64,000 nucleotides of DNA, taken from the NCBI GenBank assembly GCA_963524305.1, contig CAURGH010000005.1, positions 1 through 64,000 of the forward strand. The letters are read 5' to 3'. Shown here piece by piece: positions 27,605 through 35,887 of the stretch. Positions within the stretch are counted from its first letter, which is position 1. Every line of letters starts with the position of its first letter. The translations under genes were made by a program, and so were the position numbers. This DNA comes from JABCPH02 sp963524305 (GTDB lineage Bacteria; Fusobacteriota; Fusobacteriia; Fusobacteriales; Leptotrichiaceae). Under the pieces are notes generated by a model. The model made no database searches. It saw nothing but the letters and a program-made list of their open reading frames with translations, and was not told where the DNA came from.

Positions 27605-27660
27605 ACATTTATTTTTTATTTTTTAAAAATTTTTACATGTAACAATAGTTCTCAAAACAA

Positions 27661-27692
27661 CTCTTTAAAAAACAATTGTTTTTTGGTATAAT
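27661..27692 (+). promoter_or_regulatory. Promoter with perfect 18-bp palindrome before the DUF1275 gene
   Basis: AAAAAACAATTGTTTTTT (27667-27684) is a perfect palindrome filling the spacer in front of a TATAAT -10 (27687-27692); a weak TTTAAA could be the -35. The position suggests a repressor operator. Confidence 0.5.
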
Positions 27693-27842
27693 TAATCTAT
27701 TAAAAAATAAATTTTTATATATTTCCAAATTTTTCAACAAAAATACGATAAATAAAATCTAGTAAAAATTTACTTTTATATAAAAAATATAAATCAAAAA
27801 AATAATTAACTTATCAAAATTAAAAAGAAAGGAATCTGAACT

Positions 27843-28547
27843 ATGAAAAAAATTTTTAAAGGAAATAAGCAGCCGTCTGATACTTTTAGATTAACTTTTC
27901 TACTAAGTATCGTCGGCGGTCTTCTTGATGCTTATACCTTTTTAGTACGTGGAAAAGTCCTTGCCAATGCTCAAACAGGAAACATTGTTTATCTGGCTAT
28001 TTATTTAGGAGAAAGAAATATTAAAAAAGCTATTTTTTATCTATTTCCTATCCTAGCTTTTGGTGCTGGAATCTTCATTTCAGAAGTTATAAGAGGAAAA
28101 TTAGCACCTAAAAATATTGAAAACGAAAATTATTTCCATTGGCGTCAAATCGGAGTATTTATTGAAATTATCATTTTACTTATTGTCGGATTTATCTCTA
28201 AAGGAAAATGGGATCTTTATGTGAATATTATTGTTTCATTTATCGCCGCAATTCAGTACCAAACATTCAAAAAATCAAATGGAGTTGTCATGGCAACAAC
28301 AATGTGTACTGGGAATTTTAGATCTTCAATGGAACATTTGTATATTTATACAAACACTAAAAACAAAAGGAGTCTACATCTCTTCCTAAAATATATCGGT
28401 ATGATTCTTTCATTCATTTTAGGAGGTCTTTTATGTGTTTTTTTAGTTAATTTTTTGAATACGATTAATCAATCAGAAAAAGCCATTTTAGCAGCAGTCC
28501 CAATTTTACTTTTAGTTTCTTATTTGATGACGAAAAAGAAAATTTAA
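27843..28547 (+). CDS. DUF1275 (YoaK-like) membrane protein
   Basis: 234 residues with about six hydrophobic segments. FLLSIVGGLLDAYTFLVRGKVLANAQTGNIV and the later MATTMCTGNFRSS are the paired conserved motifs of the DUF1275/YoaK family. The family is a probable inner-membrane transporter or channel with no established substrate. AAAGGA ribosome site. Monocistronic: own promoter, then a hairpin. Confidence 0.82.
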   Translation: MKKIFKGNKQPSDTFRLTFLLSIVGGLLDAYTFLVRGKVLANAQTGNIVYLAIYLGERNIKKAIFYLFPILAFGAGIFISEVIRGKLAPKNIENENYFHWRQIGVFIEIIILLIVGFISKGKWDLYVNIIVSFIAAIQYQTFKKSNGVVMATTMCTGNFRSSMEHLYIYTNTKNKRSLHLFLKYIGMILSFILGGLLCVFLVNFLNTINQSEKAILAAVPILLLVSYLMTKKKI

Positions 28548-28571
28548 AAATATATGTGAGATTATAAAAAG

Positions 28572-28616
28572 AGAACGTCAATAATCTGTATAATTTATAC
28601 AAATTATTAACGTTCT
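28572..28616 (-). terminator. Long hairpin between convergent genes
   Basis: AGAACGT (28572-28578) plus AATAAT pairs with ATTATT plus ACGTTCT (28610-28616). On the minus strand it is followed by CTCTTTTTAT, so it best serves the HAD gene; it may also stop the DUF1275 transcript. Confidence 0.55.
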
Positions 28617-28744
28617 TATACAATAAAAGATGTACTTTCTATTCTATAATTCCCATAAAATAATGAACACTCCCAAAAATAAAAATTAAACTTAAAATTA
28701 ACATTTTCATTCTTTTAATAACTCTTTTATTATATCAAAAAATT

Positions 28745-29383
28745 TTATTTTATTTCAAAAATATCCATCAATTTTTCTACAATGTATGTAGCTCCAGCTT
28801 CTTTTAATTCTTCTTCTGAACCAAATCCATAAAGTACTCCAATACTATTTATCTCATTTTTATTAGCTCCAATAATATCAAACTTCGTATCACCAACCAT
28901 AAAAATTTCGTATTCATCAGTATTTTCTATTTCATTATCTAAAATATATCGAATTATATCAGCTTTTTCAGAAAAAGTCCCATCAACACTAGATCCTACA
29001 ACTTTTTCAAAATATTTATCCAATCCAATATTTTTTATTATTTCTTTTGCATGTTTATCATCTTTAGATGTCGCTACAAACAATTTACACGATTCACTCA
29101 ATTTTTTTATCGTATCTTCTACTCCATCATAAACCTCTATTTCAAACATTCCCTTTTCCGAGTAATATTCCCTGAATACTTCAACTGCCTTTTGAATTTC
29201 TTTCCCTTTAAAATACAATCCAAATGAATCATGCAAAGGAGGACCAATAAACGATTTCAAAATCTCTTTAGACGGCGTCAAAACACCCATTTTTTCAAAT
29301 GTATAATCAAAAGAACTCAAAATCCCTCTACTTGAATTTATAATCGTCCCATCTAAATCTATCAAAAATATTTTCTCTTTCAA
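28745..29383 (-). CDS. HAD-superfamily hydrolase, phosphoglycolate-phosphatase-like
   Basis: 212 residues. FLIDLDGTIINSS (motif I, nucleophile Asp), VATSKDD (motif II), a Lys in FSEKADII (motif III) and VGDTKFDIIGANKN (motif IV) define HAD subfamily IA. Such proteins dephosphorylate small metabolites such as phosphoglycolate or nucleotides. Start is TTG, 8 bases after GGGAG; no ATG fits. Confidence 0.85.
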   Translation of the reverse strand: MKEKIFLIDLDGTIINSSRGILSSFDYTFEKMGVLTPSKEILKSFIGPPLHDSFGLYFKGKEIQKAVEVFREYYSEKGMFEIEVYDGVEDTIKKLSESCKLFVATSKDDKHAKEIIKNIGLDKYFEKVVGSSVDGTFSEKADIIRYILDNEIENTDEYEIFMVGDTKFDIIGANKNEINSIGVLYGFGSEEELKEAGATYIVEKLMDIFEIK

Positions 29384-29410
29384 ATCTTCATCTCCCTATT
29401 TTTTAATTTT

Positions 29411-30154
29411 CTATTTTTCCAAAACTGTATAAAAATTATAATCTTTATCTTTAAGTTTTCCCAAAAGAATATCCGGCTTCAAATTACAAACAAAATTTCC
29501 TTTTATTAATATCGCTGTCCCAAAAACTGTCGGATAATGTTTTTTATCTTTTTCTTCATAATTACCTATTGAAACTACTGTTATTTCGTCCCCATCTTGA
29601 TTTTTTAGTATTACATTAGCCTTTTGTAAATCATCTCTTTCCCCAATTTTATCATCTAATAATAATTTATCAAACCTAGTTTCTTTTAAAATCCAATTTT
29701 TCAATAACTCAGTATCTTTAACTTTTTGATCTTTAAAATAAAAAACTTTTGTATTATAAATCTTCTTACGAATTTGACTAATTCTAACTACATTTAGAAA
29801 TAAGTTATTTGAAAAAAAATTAAAATAGAATATTATTACAACTATCAATAAAATACTTTTCTTCAACAGAGATTTTCTTTTCTCTACATTACTTGCCAAA
29901 TAAATTTTTCTTCTTTTTTCATCTCGCTCCATAGCTTTTATCTCCAATTTTATAGAATAATATGGAAAATATGCTAACATCACTAAATAAAATACCGTAT
30001 GGCTTACAACATTATTTCCATAATATTTTTCAATAAGAAAATTTATTCCCAATATCAAAATTCCTATGATTCTCATTCTTGTTTCATAATCTTTTTCTTT
30101 AGCTAGTTCTTTCCATTCCTTCTCTGTATAAGAAAAAATTTTATTTTTCTTCAT
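29411..30154 (-). CDS. Membrane protein of unknown function
   Basis: About 247 residues from the ATG that follows AGAGGAAAAA. Hydrophobic segments occur at about 29-45, 55-70 and 100-120, followed by a soluble C-terminal domain of about 120 residues (KVFYFKDQKV onwards). I do not recognise the family. The frame stays open 26 codons further upstream (to a TTG at 30232) and that stretch encodes another hydrophobic segment, so a longer start is possible, but it has no ribosome site and sits against the tRNA terminator. Confidence 0.6.
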   Translation of the reverse strand: MKKNKIFSYTEKEWKELAKEKDYETRMRIIGILILGINFLIEKYYGNNVVSHTVFYLVMLAYFPYYSIKLEIKAMERDEKRRKIYLASNVEKRKSLLKKSILLIVVIIFYFNFFSNNLFLNVVRISQIRKKIYNTKVFYFKDQKVKDTELLKNWILKETRFDKLLLDDKIGERDDLQKANVILKNQDGDEITVVSIGNYEEKDKKHYPTVFGTAILIKGNFVCNLKPDILLGKLKDKDYNFYTVLEK

Positions 30155-30245
30155 TTTTTCCTCTTTCATTAGATAAATTTTAAAATACAATTCTATAATC
30201 GCTAAAACTACAAAAATTACTGTATTTATCAATAATTATTTTTAT

Positions 30246-30271
30246 AAAAAAAAAGAAAGTTTAAAACTCTC
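30246..30271 (-). terminator. Terminator of the tRNA operon
   Basis: On the minus strand GAGAGTTT...AAACTTTC forms a short stem followed by nine T, 25 bases after the last tRNA. Confidence 0.55.
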
Positions 30272-30296
30272 ATTTACAATAACTTACTTTTAAAAG

Positions 30297-30373
30297 TGGT
30301 GCCTAGAAGAAGATTCGAACTTCCGACCCTGCGGGTATGAACCGCATGCTCTAGCCAACTGAGCTATCTAGGC
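30297..30373 (-). tRNA. tRNA-Met (CAT), elongator
   Basis: 77 bases with encoded CCA. Acceptor GCCTAGA pairs with TCTAGGC, D-stem GCTC, anticodon loop TTCATAC, T-loop GTTCGAAT. The GAGCATGCGGTTCATACC body resembles elongator tRNA-Met rather than lysidine-type tRNA-Ile. Confidence 0.9.
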
Positions 30374-30378
30374 ATATT

Positions 30379-30455
<77 letters not shown>

Positions 30456-30472
30456 ACATTTATAACTTTGTA

Positions 30473-30559
30473 TGGTGCCTCGGGCCGGACTTGAACCGGC
30501 ACGGAATTGCTTCCACAGGATTTTAAGTCCTGTGCGTCTACCGATTTCGCCACCAAGGC
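30473..30559 (-). tRNA. tRNA-Leu (TAA)
   Basis: 87 bases with long variable arm and encoded CCA. Acceptor GCCTTGG pairs with CCGAGGC; anticodon loop CTTAAAA. First tRNA of the Leu-fMet-Met operon. Confidence 0.94.
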
Positions 30560-30588
30560 ATACATTAACTTTATTAGTTACATAGATG

Positions 30589-30617
30589 ATTGTACACTAT
30601 TTTTTTAATTTTGTCAA
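30589..30617 (-). promoter_or_regulatory. Promoter of the tRNA operon
   Basis: TTGACA (30612-30617), 17 bases, TACAAT (30589-30594) on the minus strand, about 30 bases upstream of tRNA-Leu. Confidence 0.85.
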
Positions 30618-30639
30618 CAACTTTTTTTATTTTTTTACT

Positions 30640-30915
30640 TTAAATAAATTACAAGAGTAAATATCACTTTTCTGGGAATATTATAAAAAAAATGAGACAT
30701 CTATTAAATTATCAATAAAAATGATACTTTTAGAAAATTTGAGGGACTACCATGGGGCAACCAAATAAAATTGTCATGTTTAAAGTATATTTGGAGTTAA
30801 AAATTTTTAAAAAATCAATGATAATAAAAAATCGAAAATTAAAGAACTTAAAATTTTTTTATTCAAAACTTTGATAATAAGGATATAAATAAATTTTAGA
30901 TTTTTTTAAAATATA
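30640..30915. other. Intergenic stretch, no gene recognised
   Basis: About 280 bases between the tRNA promoter and the promoter of the RelA/SpoT-domain gene. It includes an unusually GC-rich patch (GGGACTACCATGGGGC, about 30747-30762) that may be decayed mobile-element sequence; no intact frame or tRNA is visible. Confidence 0.3.
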
Positions 30916-30944
30916 TTGCTTTTTGAAAAGTTAAGATATATAAT
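30916..30944 (+). promoter_or_regulatory. Promoter of the RelA/SpoT-domain gene
   Basis: TTGCTT (30916-30921), 17 bases, TATAAT (30939-30944), about 60 bases before the ATG. Confidence 0.6.
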
Positions 30945-31002
30945 TTTAGTATAGAAAGTATAAAGGAAAAAAATAATTTTTTGAATTAGAAAGGAGGATT
31001 CT

Positions 31003-32040
31003 ATGGTTTATATTAATGATGAAATAGTATCGAAAAAGGAACTTAATAGAATAAGTAAGAGAATTGTTGAGAATACAGATACAATAGAAGATTTACAAAA
31101 ATTATCAGATTTTAGAGCAGAACATTCAAAAATAATAAAGAGTTTTGTATGGAGTTTAAGAAGTATTATAAATAATAAAAAAATAAAATTATCTAATCGA
31201 AATAGAATTATTATTTCACAAAGATTGAAAAGATTGCCTTCAATAATAGGAAAACTTAAAAGATTTCCAGAGTTAAGATTAAGTAGAATGCAAGATTTAG
31301 CAGGAGCAAGAATAATACTACCGAATATTAAAGATACTGAGGAGGTAGCAAATTATTTAAAGAATAAGGTTTATAAACAAAAAGATAAGAATAATTTTTT
31401 ATTTGTCAGAGAGAAAAACTATATCCTAGAACCTAAAGAAGACGGATACAGGTCAATACATCAAATTTTTAAGTATCAAGGTAAAAAAGAAAGTCAACTT
31501 GAGGGATATCAAATAGAATTACAAATAAGAACTCGATTACAACATCAATGGGCTACATCAGTTGAGATAATTGATAGTATCAAACAACAGTCTTTGAAAA
31601 CAGGTGGTGGAGACGCTTACTACAGAGAATTTTTCAAATTATCAAGTAAATTAATGGAATATATTGAATTTAAAAAGGATATGAATGAAATTAGTGATAA
31701 AATAAAAAGATTGAATGATTTAGATAAGGAATTTAACATCTTGAAAACTTTAAGTAGCTTACGAGTTGTAACAAAAGAATTAGAAGGAATAAAAAGTAAG
31801 GAATATTTGATTCTAATCTTAGATTATAAAGGGAATACAGTAAGATATATTCCTGTATTTGAAGAAAATATTAGCCGTGATTATTTGATGTACGAACAGG
31901 AATACAAGGGAGAGAATAACAATGTTGTATCTGTATCAGTTGAAAACTTAAAAAATTTGAAAAAAGCATATCCAAATTATTTTTTGGACGCTAGAGAATT
32001 TGTTACAACGATAGAAAAGTATATAAATACAGAAATATAA
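31003..32040 (+). CDS. RelA/SpoT nucleotidyltransferase-domain protein (small alarmone synthetase or toxSAS-like)
   Basis: 345 residues. The synthetase core is at about 60-225: LSRMQDLAGARIILPN, the substrate loop EPKEDGYRSIHQIFKY with the guanine-stacking Tyr, and IELQIRTRLQHQWATSVEI. There is no HD hydrolase domain and no TGS/ACT domains, so it is a synthetase-only protein, longer than housekeeping small synthetases (about 210-260) by a C-terminal part of about 110 residues. Stand-alone members of this type include toxic ones that pyrophosphorylate nucleotides or tRNA and act in phage defence. Its position in an island with IS debris supports an accessory role; an antitoxin gene is not obvious. 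AAAGGAGG ribosome site. Confidence 0.75.
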   Translation: MVYINDEIVSKKELNRISKRIVENTDTIEDLQKLSDFRAEHSKIIKSFVWSLRSIINNKKIKLSNRNRIIISQRLKRLPSIIGKLKRFPELRLSRMQDLAGARIILPNIKDTEEVANYLKNKVYKQKDKNNFLFVREKNYILEPKEDGYRSIHQIFKYQGKKESQLEGYQIELQIRTRLQHQWATSVEIIDSIKQQSLKTGGGDAYYREFFKLSSKLMEYIEFKKDMNEISDKIKRLNDLDKEFNILKTLSSLRVVTKELEGIKSKEYLILILDYKGNTVRYIPVFEENISRDYLMYEQEYKGENNNVVSVSVENLKNLKKAYPNYFLDAREFVTTIEKYINTEI

Positions 32041-32049
32041 AGAATACTG

Positions 32050-32071
32050 GGCCTTTGTTTGATAAAAGGCC
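32050..32071 (+). terminator. Possible terminator after the RelA/SpoT-domain gene
   Basis: GGCCTTT (32050-32056) pairs with AAAGGCC (32065-32071), followed by a moderately T-rich tail. Confidence 0.45.
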
Positions 32072-32130
32072 TATTCGTTAATTTTCAATATTAATGGGTC
32101 CTAAATTGCAATATTAAATGCAACATTTTT

Positions 32131-32365
32131 TCAAATCTCCTCAAATTTAATTTCATGTAAAAATTTTTCAAATGGTGTTACATAATTTAAACATTTTCTA
32201 GGTCTTGAATTTATTAGCATTAAGGTTCTTAGCAAGTCTTCTGTTTCTACTTTTGATATATCGGTCTTCTTTGGGTAAAATTCTCTTAAAAGATCGTTAC
32301 TGTTTTCGTTACATCCTCTCTGCCATGAGCAATACGGTAAAAGATACAATGGAAAGTTTGAATAA
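32131..32365 (-). pseudogene. IS30-family transposase remnant (C-terminus only)
   Basis: The residual frame reads PYCSWQRGCNENSNDLLREFYPK then ...RPRKCLNYVTPFEKF, the conserved end of IS30-family DDE transposases (including the E of the catalytic triad region NEN). Roughly the last 75 residues of a protein of over 300 remain; upstream sequence does not continue the domain. A decayed insertion remnant. Confidence 0.75.
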
Positions 32366-32412
32366 TTTTGGAGATAGAAGCAATTTATAGCTATTAAAAA
32401 AATTATGATAAA

Positions 32413-32458
32413 AAAGAGATTATTGAGAGTCAGAAAAATACTACAATAATCTTCTTTT
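32413..32458 (+). terminator. Possible terminator hairpin
   Basis: AGATTATTG (32417-32425) pairs with CAATAATCT (32444-32452), followed by TCTTTTAT. It lies in the island between the IS30 remnant and the microgenes. Confidence 0.4.
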
Positions 32459-32603
32459 ATTTATCAGATATATTATTTTAATATATTATATTTATGCTAT
32501 AAAGAAAAAGGGGCTACGGAGGGGCTACGCTACTTAAAATATAACAAAAATTAGGTGAAATTAATTCTATAATTGATAAAAATAAAAGATATTAGGAGAA
32601 AAA

Positions 32604-32714
32604 ATGGAAATAAAAAAATTAGTTGTATTGTCGATAAATAAAGGGTTAGGATATATTCATGATATAAAAAAAGACCTAGAGCCGTATACCCTAGGTCTTA
32701 AAAGGAGTTTATGA
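32604..32714 (+). CDS. Microprotein, 36 residues, first of a coupled pair
   Basis: ATG preceded by ATTAGGAGAAAAA (strong ribosome site). The frame begins MEIKKLVVLSINKG and ends in TLGLKRSL; it has no recognised family. Its TGA overlaps the next ATG by ATGA, the usual arrangement for translational coupling, so it may be a leader peptide. Its 3' half contains a 9-bp inverted repeat (AAGACCTAG/CTAGGTCTT). Confidence 0.45.
   Translation: MEIKKLVVLSINKGLGYIHDIKKDLEPYTLGLKRSL
32670..32700 (-). terminator. Minus-strand terminator inside the microgene pair
   Basis: AAGACCTAG and CTAGGTCTT (about 32671-32699) form a 9-bp stem. On the minus strand it is followed by seven T, so it would end an antisense transcript; on the plus strand there is no T tail. 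Confidence 0.55.
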
Positions 32715-32821
32715 AGAAAAAAGTTTTCACTTTTTCTATTGGTCAAAGTTATTATACGATATATTTATTAGAATATATTATTATTTTAGTATTTTTTATC
32801 TTTGTTAGTGAAAAAAGTTAA
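32711..32821 (+). CDS. Small hydrophobic peptide, 36 residues
   Basis: AAAAGGAG precedes the ATG, which overlaps the previous stop codon. The product is MKKKVFTFSIGQ... followed by one membrane segment (LLEYIIILVFFIFV) and a short charged tail (SEKS). A short antisense transcript could start at a -10-like ATTATA (32751-32756, minus strand) and end at the terminator at 32670, covering this start codon. The layout resembles a type I toxin gene but is unproven. Confidence 0.45.
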   Translation: MKKKVFTFSIGQSYYTIYLLEYIIILVFFIFVSEKS

Positions 32822-33152
32822 CGGAATCATAAAAATAAGATTAAAAATAAGAGAAAATATATAGAATTTATTAATTAAAGAAAAATTTTCAAAAATTTTT
32901 AAAAAAATGGTTCTCAAAAAAGAAAAAAAATGTTAAAATTATATGTTGAAGTTTTTATAAGGTAAATTTGATAAATTGATAGTTAATAAAGACTCAATTA
33001 TTGTTAATTTCTTTGAAAAATGTTGAAGATATAATGAGAGTTTACAAAAGGGTCTATTTTATTTTGATATCAAGTTGTTAAATGAATCTAGTAAGTGAGA
33101 TTTTCAATGTAAATGTAAATTATAAAGTAAAAATGGAAAGAAAAGAGGAAAA
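32822..33152 (+). other. Long leader region of the dac-murI-ruvA group
   Basis: About 330 AT-rich bases without a convincing frame. TTCTCA, 17 bases, TAAAAT (about 32912-32940) is a possible promoter that would give a long untranslated leader. Nothing else recognised. Confidence 0.3.
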
Positions 33153-34340
33153 ATGAAAAAAAATAGAAAAAAAATATTTATAACGGCAATGTTTTTGGCA
33201 ATGTCTGCGTTTTCATTCGCGGAAGGAGAAGATTACTCGGATTATAAAGCGTTATTAATTGGAGATGCGAATGGGAATATTATAAAAGAAGATAATGCGA
33301 ATACAGTTAGACCTTTGGCATCGATAACAAAAGTTATGACAACAATTTTAACATTTGATAAATTAAAAAATGGACAAATTTCATATGATGATCAAGTTAC
33401 AGTTTCAAATAAGGCTTCTAAAATACCTTATGGAATTCAATTAAAAGCAGGTAAACAATACTCTGTAAGAGATTTATTGAAGGCGACAATCGTAAAATCT
33501 TCAAATTCAGCAGCATATGCATTAGCTGAGTATGTTGGGGGAGATGTGAGCAGTTTTGTTGGGCAAATGAACTCAAAAGCAAGACAATTTGGATTAAATT
33601 CTTTGAGATATTGTTCACCTAATGGGTTGCCACCTAGTTATACAGGATCTTGTATGGATCAAGGAAATGCGAAAGATTTGTATAAATTAGCAACTATAAC
33701 AGTAAACAATTACAGTGAATTTTTGGATTTTTCTAAAAATTCAGTTACGTATATTGGTAATGGCGATACGAAACTTACATCTACGAATACACTTTTAGGG
33801 AAAGTTACAGGATTAGATGGATTGAAAACAGGATATCATGATGCAGCGGGATCAAATATTATTTTGACAGCTGATAGAGGTGGAGATAGAGTAATCGCTG
33901 TTATTTTGGGATCAAATAAAGCTAAAGATAGAAATGCTATTGGAATGAGAGAAATTAATGATTATTATGCAAATGGATATGGAAGAAAAAATAATAAAAA
34001 TTCCAATAAAAATGCAGATAATAATACAAACAATCCCGAAAAGAAAAATGGAATCCAAGACTTTTTTGGTTCTTTGTTCGGAAATAACCACAAAGACGGA
34101 TCTAGAAAAATTAGAGTTGTAAATAAAAGAGATGTTATTGCCGTTGTTAAAATAGGAAATGAAAAGTATAATTTATATCCAACACAAGATATTGAAATAA
34201 CAGCTACAGAAAAACCTAATTTAACTTACAATGTTACTTTACAAGATGGAGTAAACAAAGACAGTAGAGGAAAAATTGTAGGAAAATATACTGCTACAGA
34301 TGGAAAAATCGAAGTTAGTGGAGATTTAATAATGAGATAA
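33153..34340 (+). CDS. D-alanyl-D-alanine carboxypeptidase (PBP5/DacA-like, peptidase S11)
   Basis: 395 residues with a signal peptide (1-23, FLAMSAFSFAEG). Active-site motifs: SITK (PLASITKVM), SSNSAA (SxN) and LKTGYHDAAGSN (KTG). It trims the terminal D-Ala from peptidoglycan stem peptides in the periplasm. After the catalytic domain come an Asn/Lys-rich linker (about 278-300) and a C-terminal beta domain (about 315-395) similar in position to the PBP5 C-terminal domain, but no amphipathic anchor helix is obvious. First gene of a dac-murI-ruvA run. Confidence 0.92.
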   Translation: MKKNRKKIFITAMFLAMSAFSFAEGEDYSDYKALLIGDANGNIIKEDNANTVRPLASITKVMTTILTFDKLKNGQISYDDQVTVSNKASKIPYGIQLKAGKQYSVRDLLKATIVKSSNSAAYALAEYVGGDVSSFVGQMNSKARQFGLNSLRYCSPNGLPPSYTGSCMDQGNAKDLYKLATITVNNYSEFLDFSKNSVTYIGNGDTKLTSTNTLLGKVTGLDGLKTGYHDAAGSNIILTADRGGDRVIAVILGSNKAKDRNAIGMREINDYYANGYGRKNNKNSNKNADNNTNNPEKKNGIQDFFGSLFGNNHKDGSRKIRVVNKRDVIAVVKIGNEKYNLYPTQDIEITATEKPNLTYNVTLQDGVNKDSRGKIVGKYTATDGKIEVSGDLIMR

Positions 34341-34369
34341 AATATTTTTAAAGAAAGGCAAAAAGATAT

Positions 34370-35155
34370 ATGTCTATAGGAGTTTTTGATTCGGGAGTAG
34401 GAGGCTTAACAGTTTTAAAAGAAATTAGAAAAGTATTACCTAATGAGAAAATTTATTATTTAGGTGATACAGCTAGAGTTCCTTATGGTGAAAAGACAAA
34501 AGATTTGATAATAAGATATTCAAAGCAGATAGTGGAGTTTTTGCTTGAAAAAAAAGTAAGTGCGATAGTGGTAGCTTGTAATACAGCTACTTCTCTTGCA
34601 TTAGATGAGCTTAATAATACTTTTAAAACGCCAATTATAGGAGTGATTGATGCAGGAGTAAAAACAGCTTTATACACTACAAAAAATAAAAAAATTGGAG
34701 TAATTGGAACTAAAGCTACAATAAATTCTAAAAAATATGAAGAAGAGATAAAGAAAAAAGATAGTGAGATAGAAGTTTTCTCAAAAGCATGTCCGTTATT
34801 TGTTCCAGCCGTGGAAGAAGGAATTTTAGAAGGGAAATTGATGAATCAAATTGTAAAAACTTATTTAGATGAATTTGATGGGAAAGTAGATTCACTGATT
34901 TTAGGATGCACACATTATCCATTGCTTAAAGATGTGATTTCTAAAATTTATCCTAAAATAAGTATTGTTGATCCAGCGAAAGAAACTGCTTTGGATTTGA
35001 AAAAAATTCTAGAAGAAAATAATTTGTTGGAAAACGATACAGAAAAAGGAAATGAAGTGGAATATTATGTTACTGATGGAGAAGATAAATTTAAAGAAGT
35101 TGGAACAATGTTTTTAGGAAAAAATATAAAAAAAGTAAATTTGATTAAGTTGTAG
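34370..35155 (+). CDS. murI: Glutamate racemase
   Basis: 261 residues. IGVFDSGVGGLTVLKE, YLGDTARVPYG, VACNTATS (first catalytic Cys) and LGCTHYPLL (second catalytic Cys) are all present. It supplies D-glutamate for peptidoglycan, matching the neighbouring cell-wall carboxypeptidase gene. Confidence 0.97.
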   Translation: MSIGVFDSGVGGLTVLKEIRKVLPNEKIYYLGDTARVPYGEKTKDLIIRYSKQIVEFLLEKKVSAIVVACNTATSLALDELNNTFKTPIIGVIDAGVKTALYTTKNKKIGVIGTKATINSKKYEEEIKKKDSEIEVFSKACPLFVPAVEEGILEGKLMNQIVKTYLDEFDGKVDSLILGCTHYPLLKDVISKIYPKISIVDPAKETALDLKKILEENNLLENDTEKGNEVEYYVTDGEDKFKEVGTMFLGKNIKKVNLIKL

Positions 35156-35165
35156 AAAGGCAAAA

Positions 35166-35819
35166 ATGTTTGAATATATATTTGGAGAACTAAAAGTAAA
35201 AAAAGTAGATTATATTGCATTGGATATCAACGGATTAGCTTATAAAATATACATTTCTTTAAAGACTTTTGAAAAATTAGAAGAAATTGGTCAAAAAGAA
35301 AAAGTTTATATTCATACGAATGTGAAGGAAGATGATATTTCATTTTATGGTTTCAAGACTGAAAATGAAAGAGAATTATTTAAAGCACTGATAAGTATAA
35401 CTGGTGTAGGACCTAAATTAGCAATTGCAATATTGTCAACGTTTAATACTAGAGAAGTGATTGATATTGTGACTGGAGATGAAGCTAAAATCTTTACAAG
35501 AGTTCCTGGATTAGGAGTGAAAAAGGCACAAAAAATAATTTTAGATTTGAAAGATAAAGTTAAAAAATTAAATATAATTGAAATTGACAACGAAAATAGC
35601 AGTATTACAAATGGTAAATTAATAATTTCAACAACGGAATCTGTTAACAATACAAAATTAATTTTAATGAAAGAAGATTTAAAACTGGCGTTGGAATCAT
35701 TAGGTTATTTAAATGCTGATGTTTCAAAATGGATTTCTGATGAAGAATTGTCTGAAATTAACGATTTAGGAGAATCAATAAAAGTTATTTTACAAAAAAT
35801 ACAAGATAAGAAAAAATAA
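35166..35819 (+). CDS. ruvA: Holliday junction branch migration protein RuvA
   Basis: 217 residues. An N-terminal OB domain (MFEYIFGELKVKKVDYIALDINGLAYKIYI region), two helix-hairpin-helix motifs (SITGVGPKLAIAIL and RVPGLGVKKAQKIILDLKDK) and a flexible C-terminal domain (about 150-217) that contacts RuvB. It binds four-way junctions. RuvB is not in the window. 10-base gap after murI. Confidence 0.95.
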   Translation: MFEYIFGELKVKKVDYIALDINGLAYKIYISLKTFEKLEEIGQKEKVYIHTNVKEDDISFYGFKTENERELFKALISITGVGPKLAIAILSTFNTREVIDIVTGDEAKIFTRVPGLGVKKAQKIILDLKDKVKKLNIIEIDNENSSITNGKLIISTTESVNNTKLILMKEDLKLALESLGYLNADVSKWISDEELSEINDLGESIKVILQKIQDKKK

Positions 35820-35840
35820 TGATTTATTTAAATATTTTAA

Positions 35841-35887
35841 GGGGTTATCTCAAAATAATTAATATTTTAAGGTAGCCCCATTTTTTT
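35841..35887. terminator. Terminator between convergent ruvA and acyl-CoA dehydrogenase genes
   Basis: GGGGTTA (35841-35847) pairs with TAGCCCC (35873-35879), followed by seven T on the plus strand. Confidence 0.75.

Noticed and set aside
30747..30762. GC-rich patch considered as an IS or tRNA fragment
   Set aside because: Too short to assign and no matching structure.
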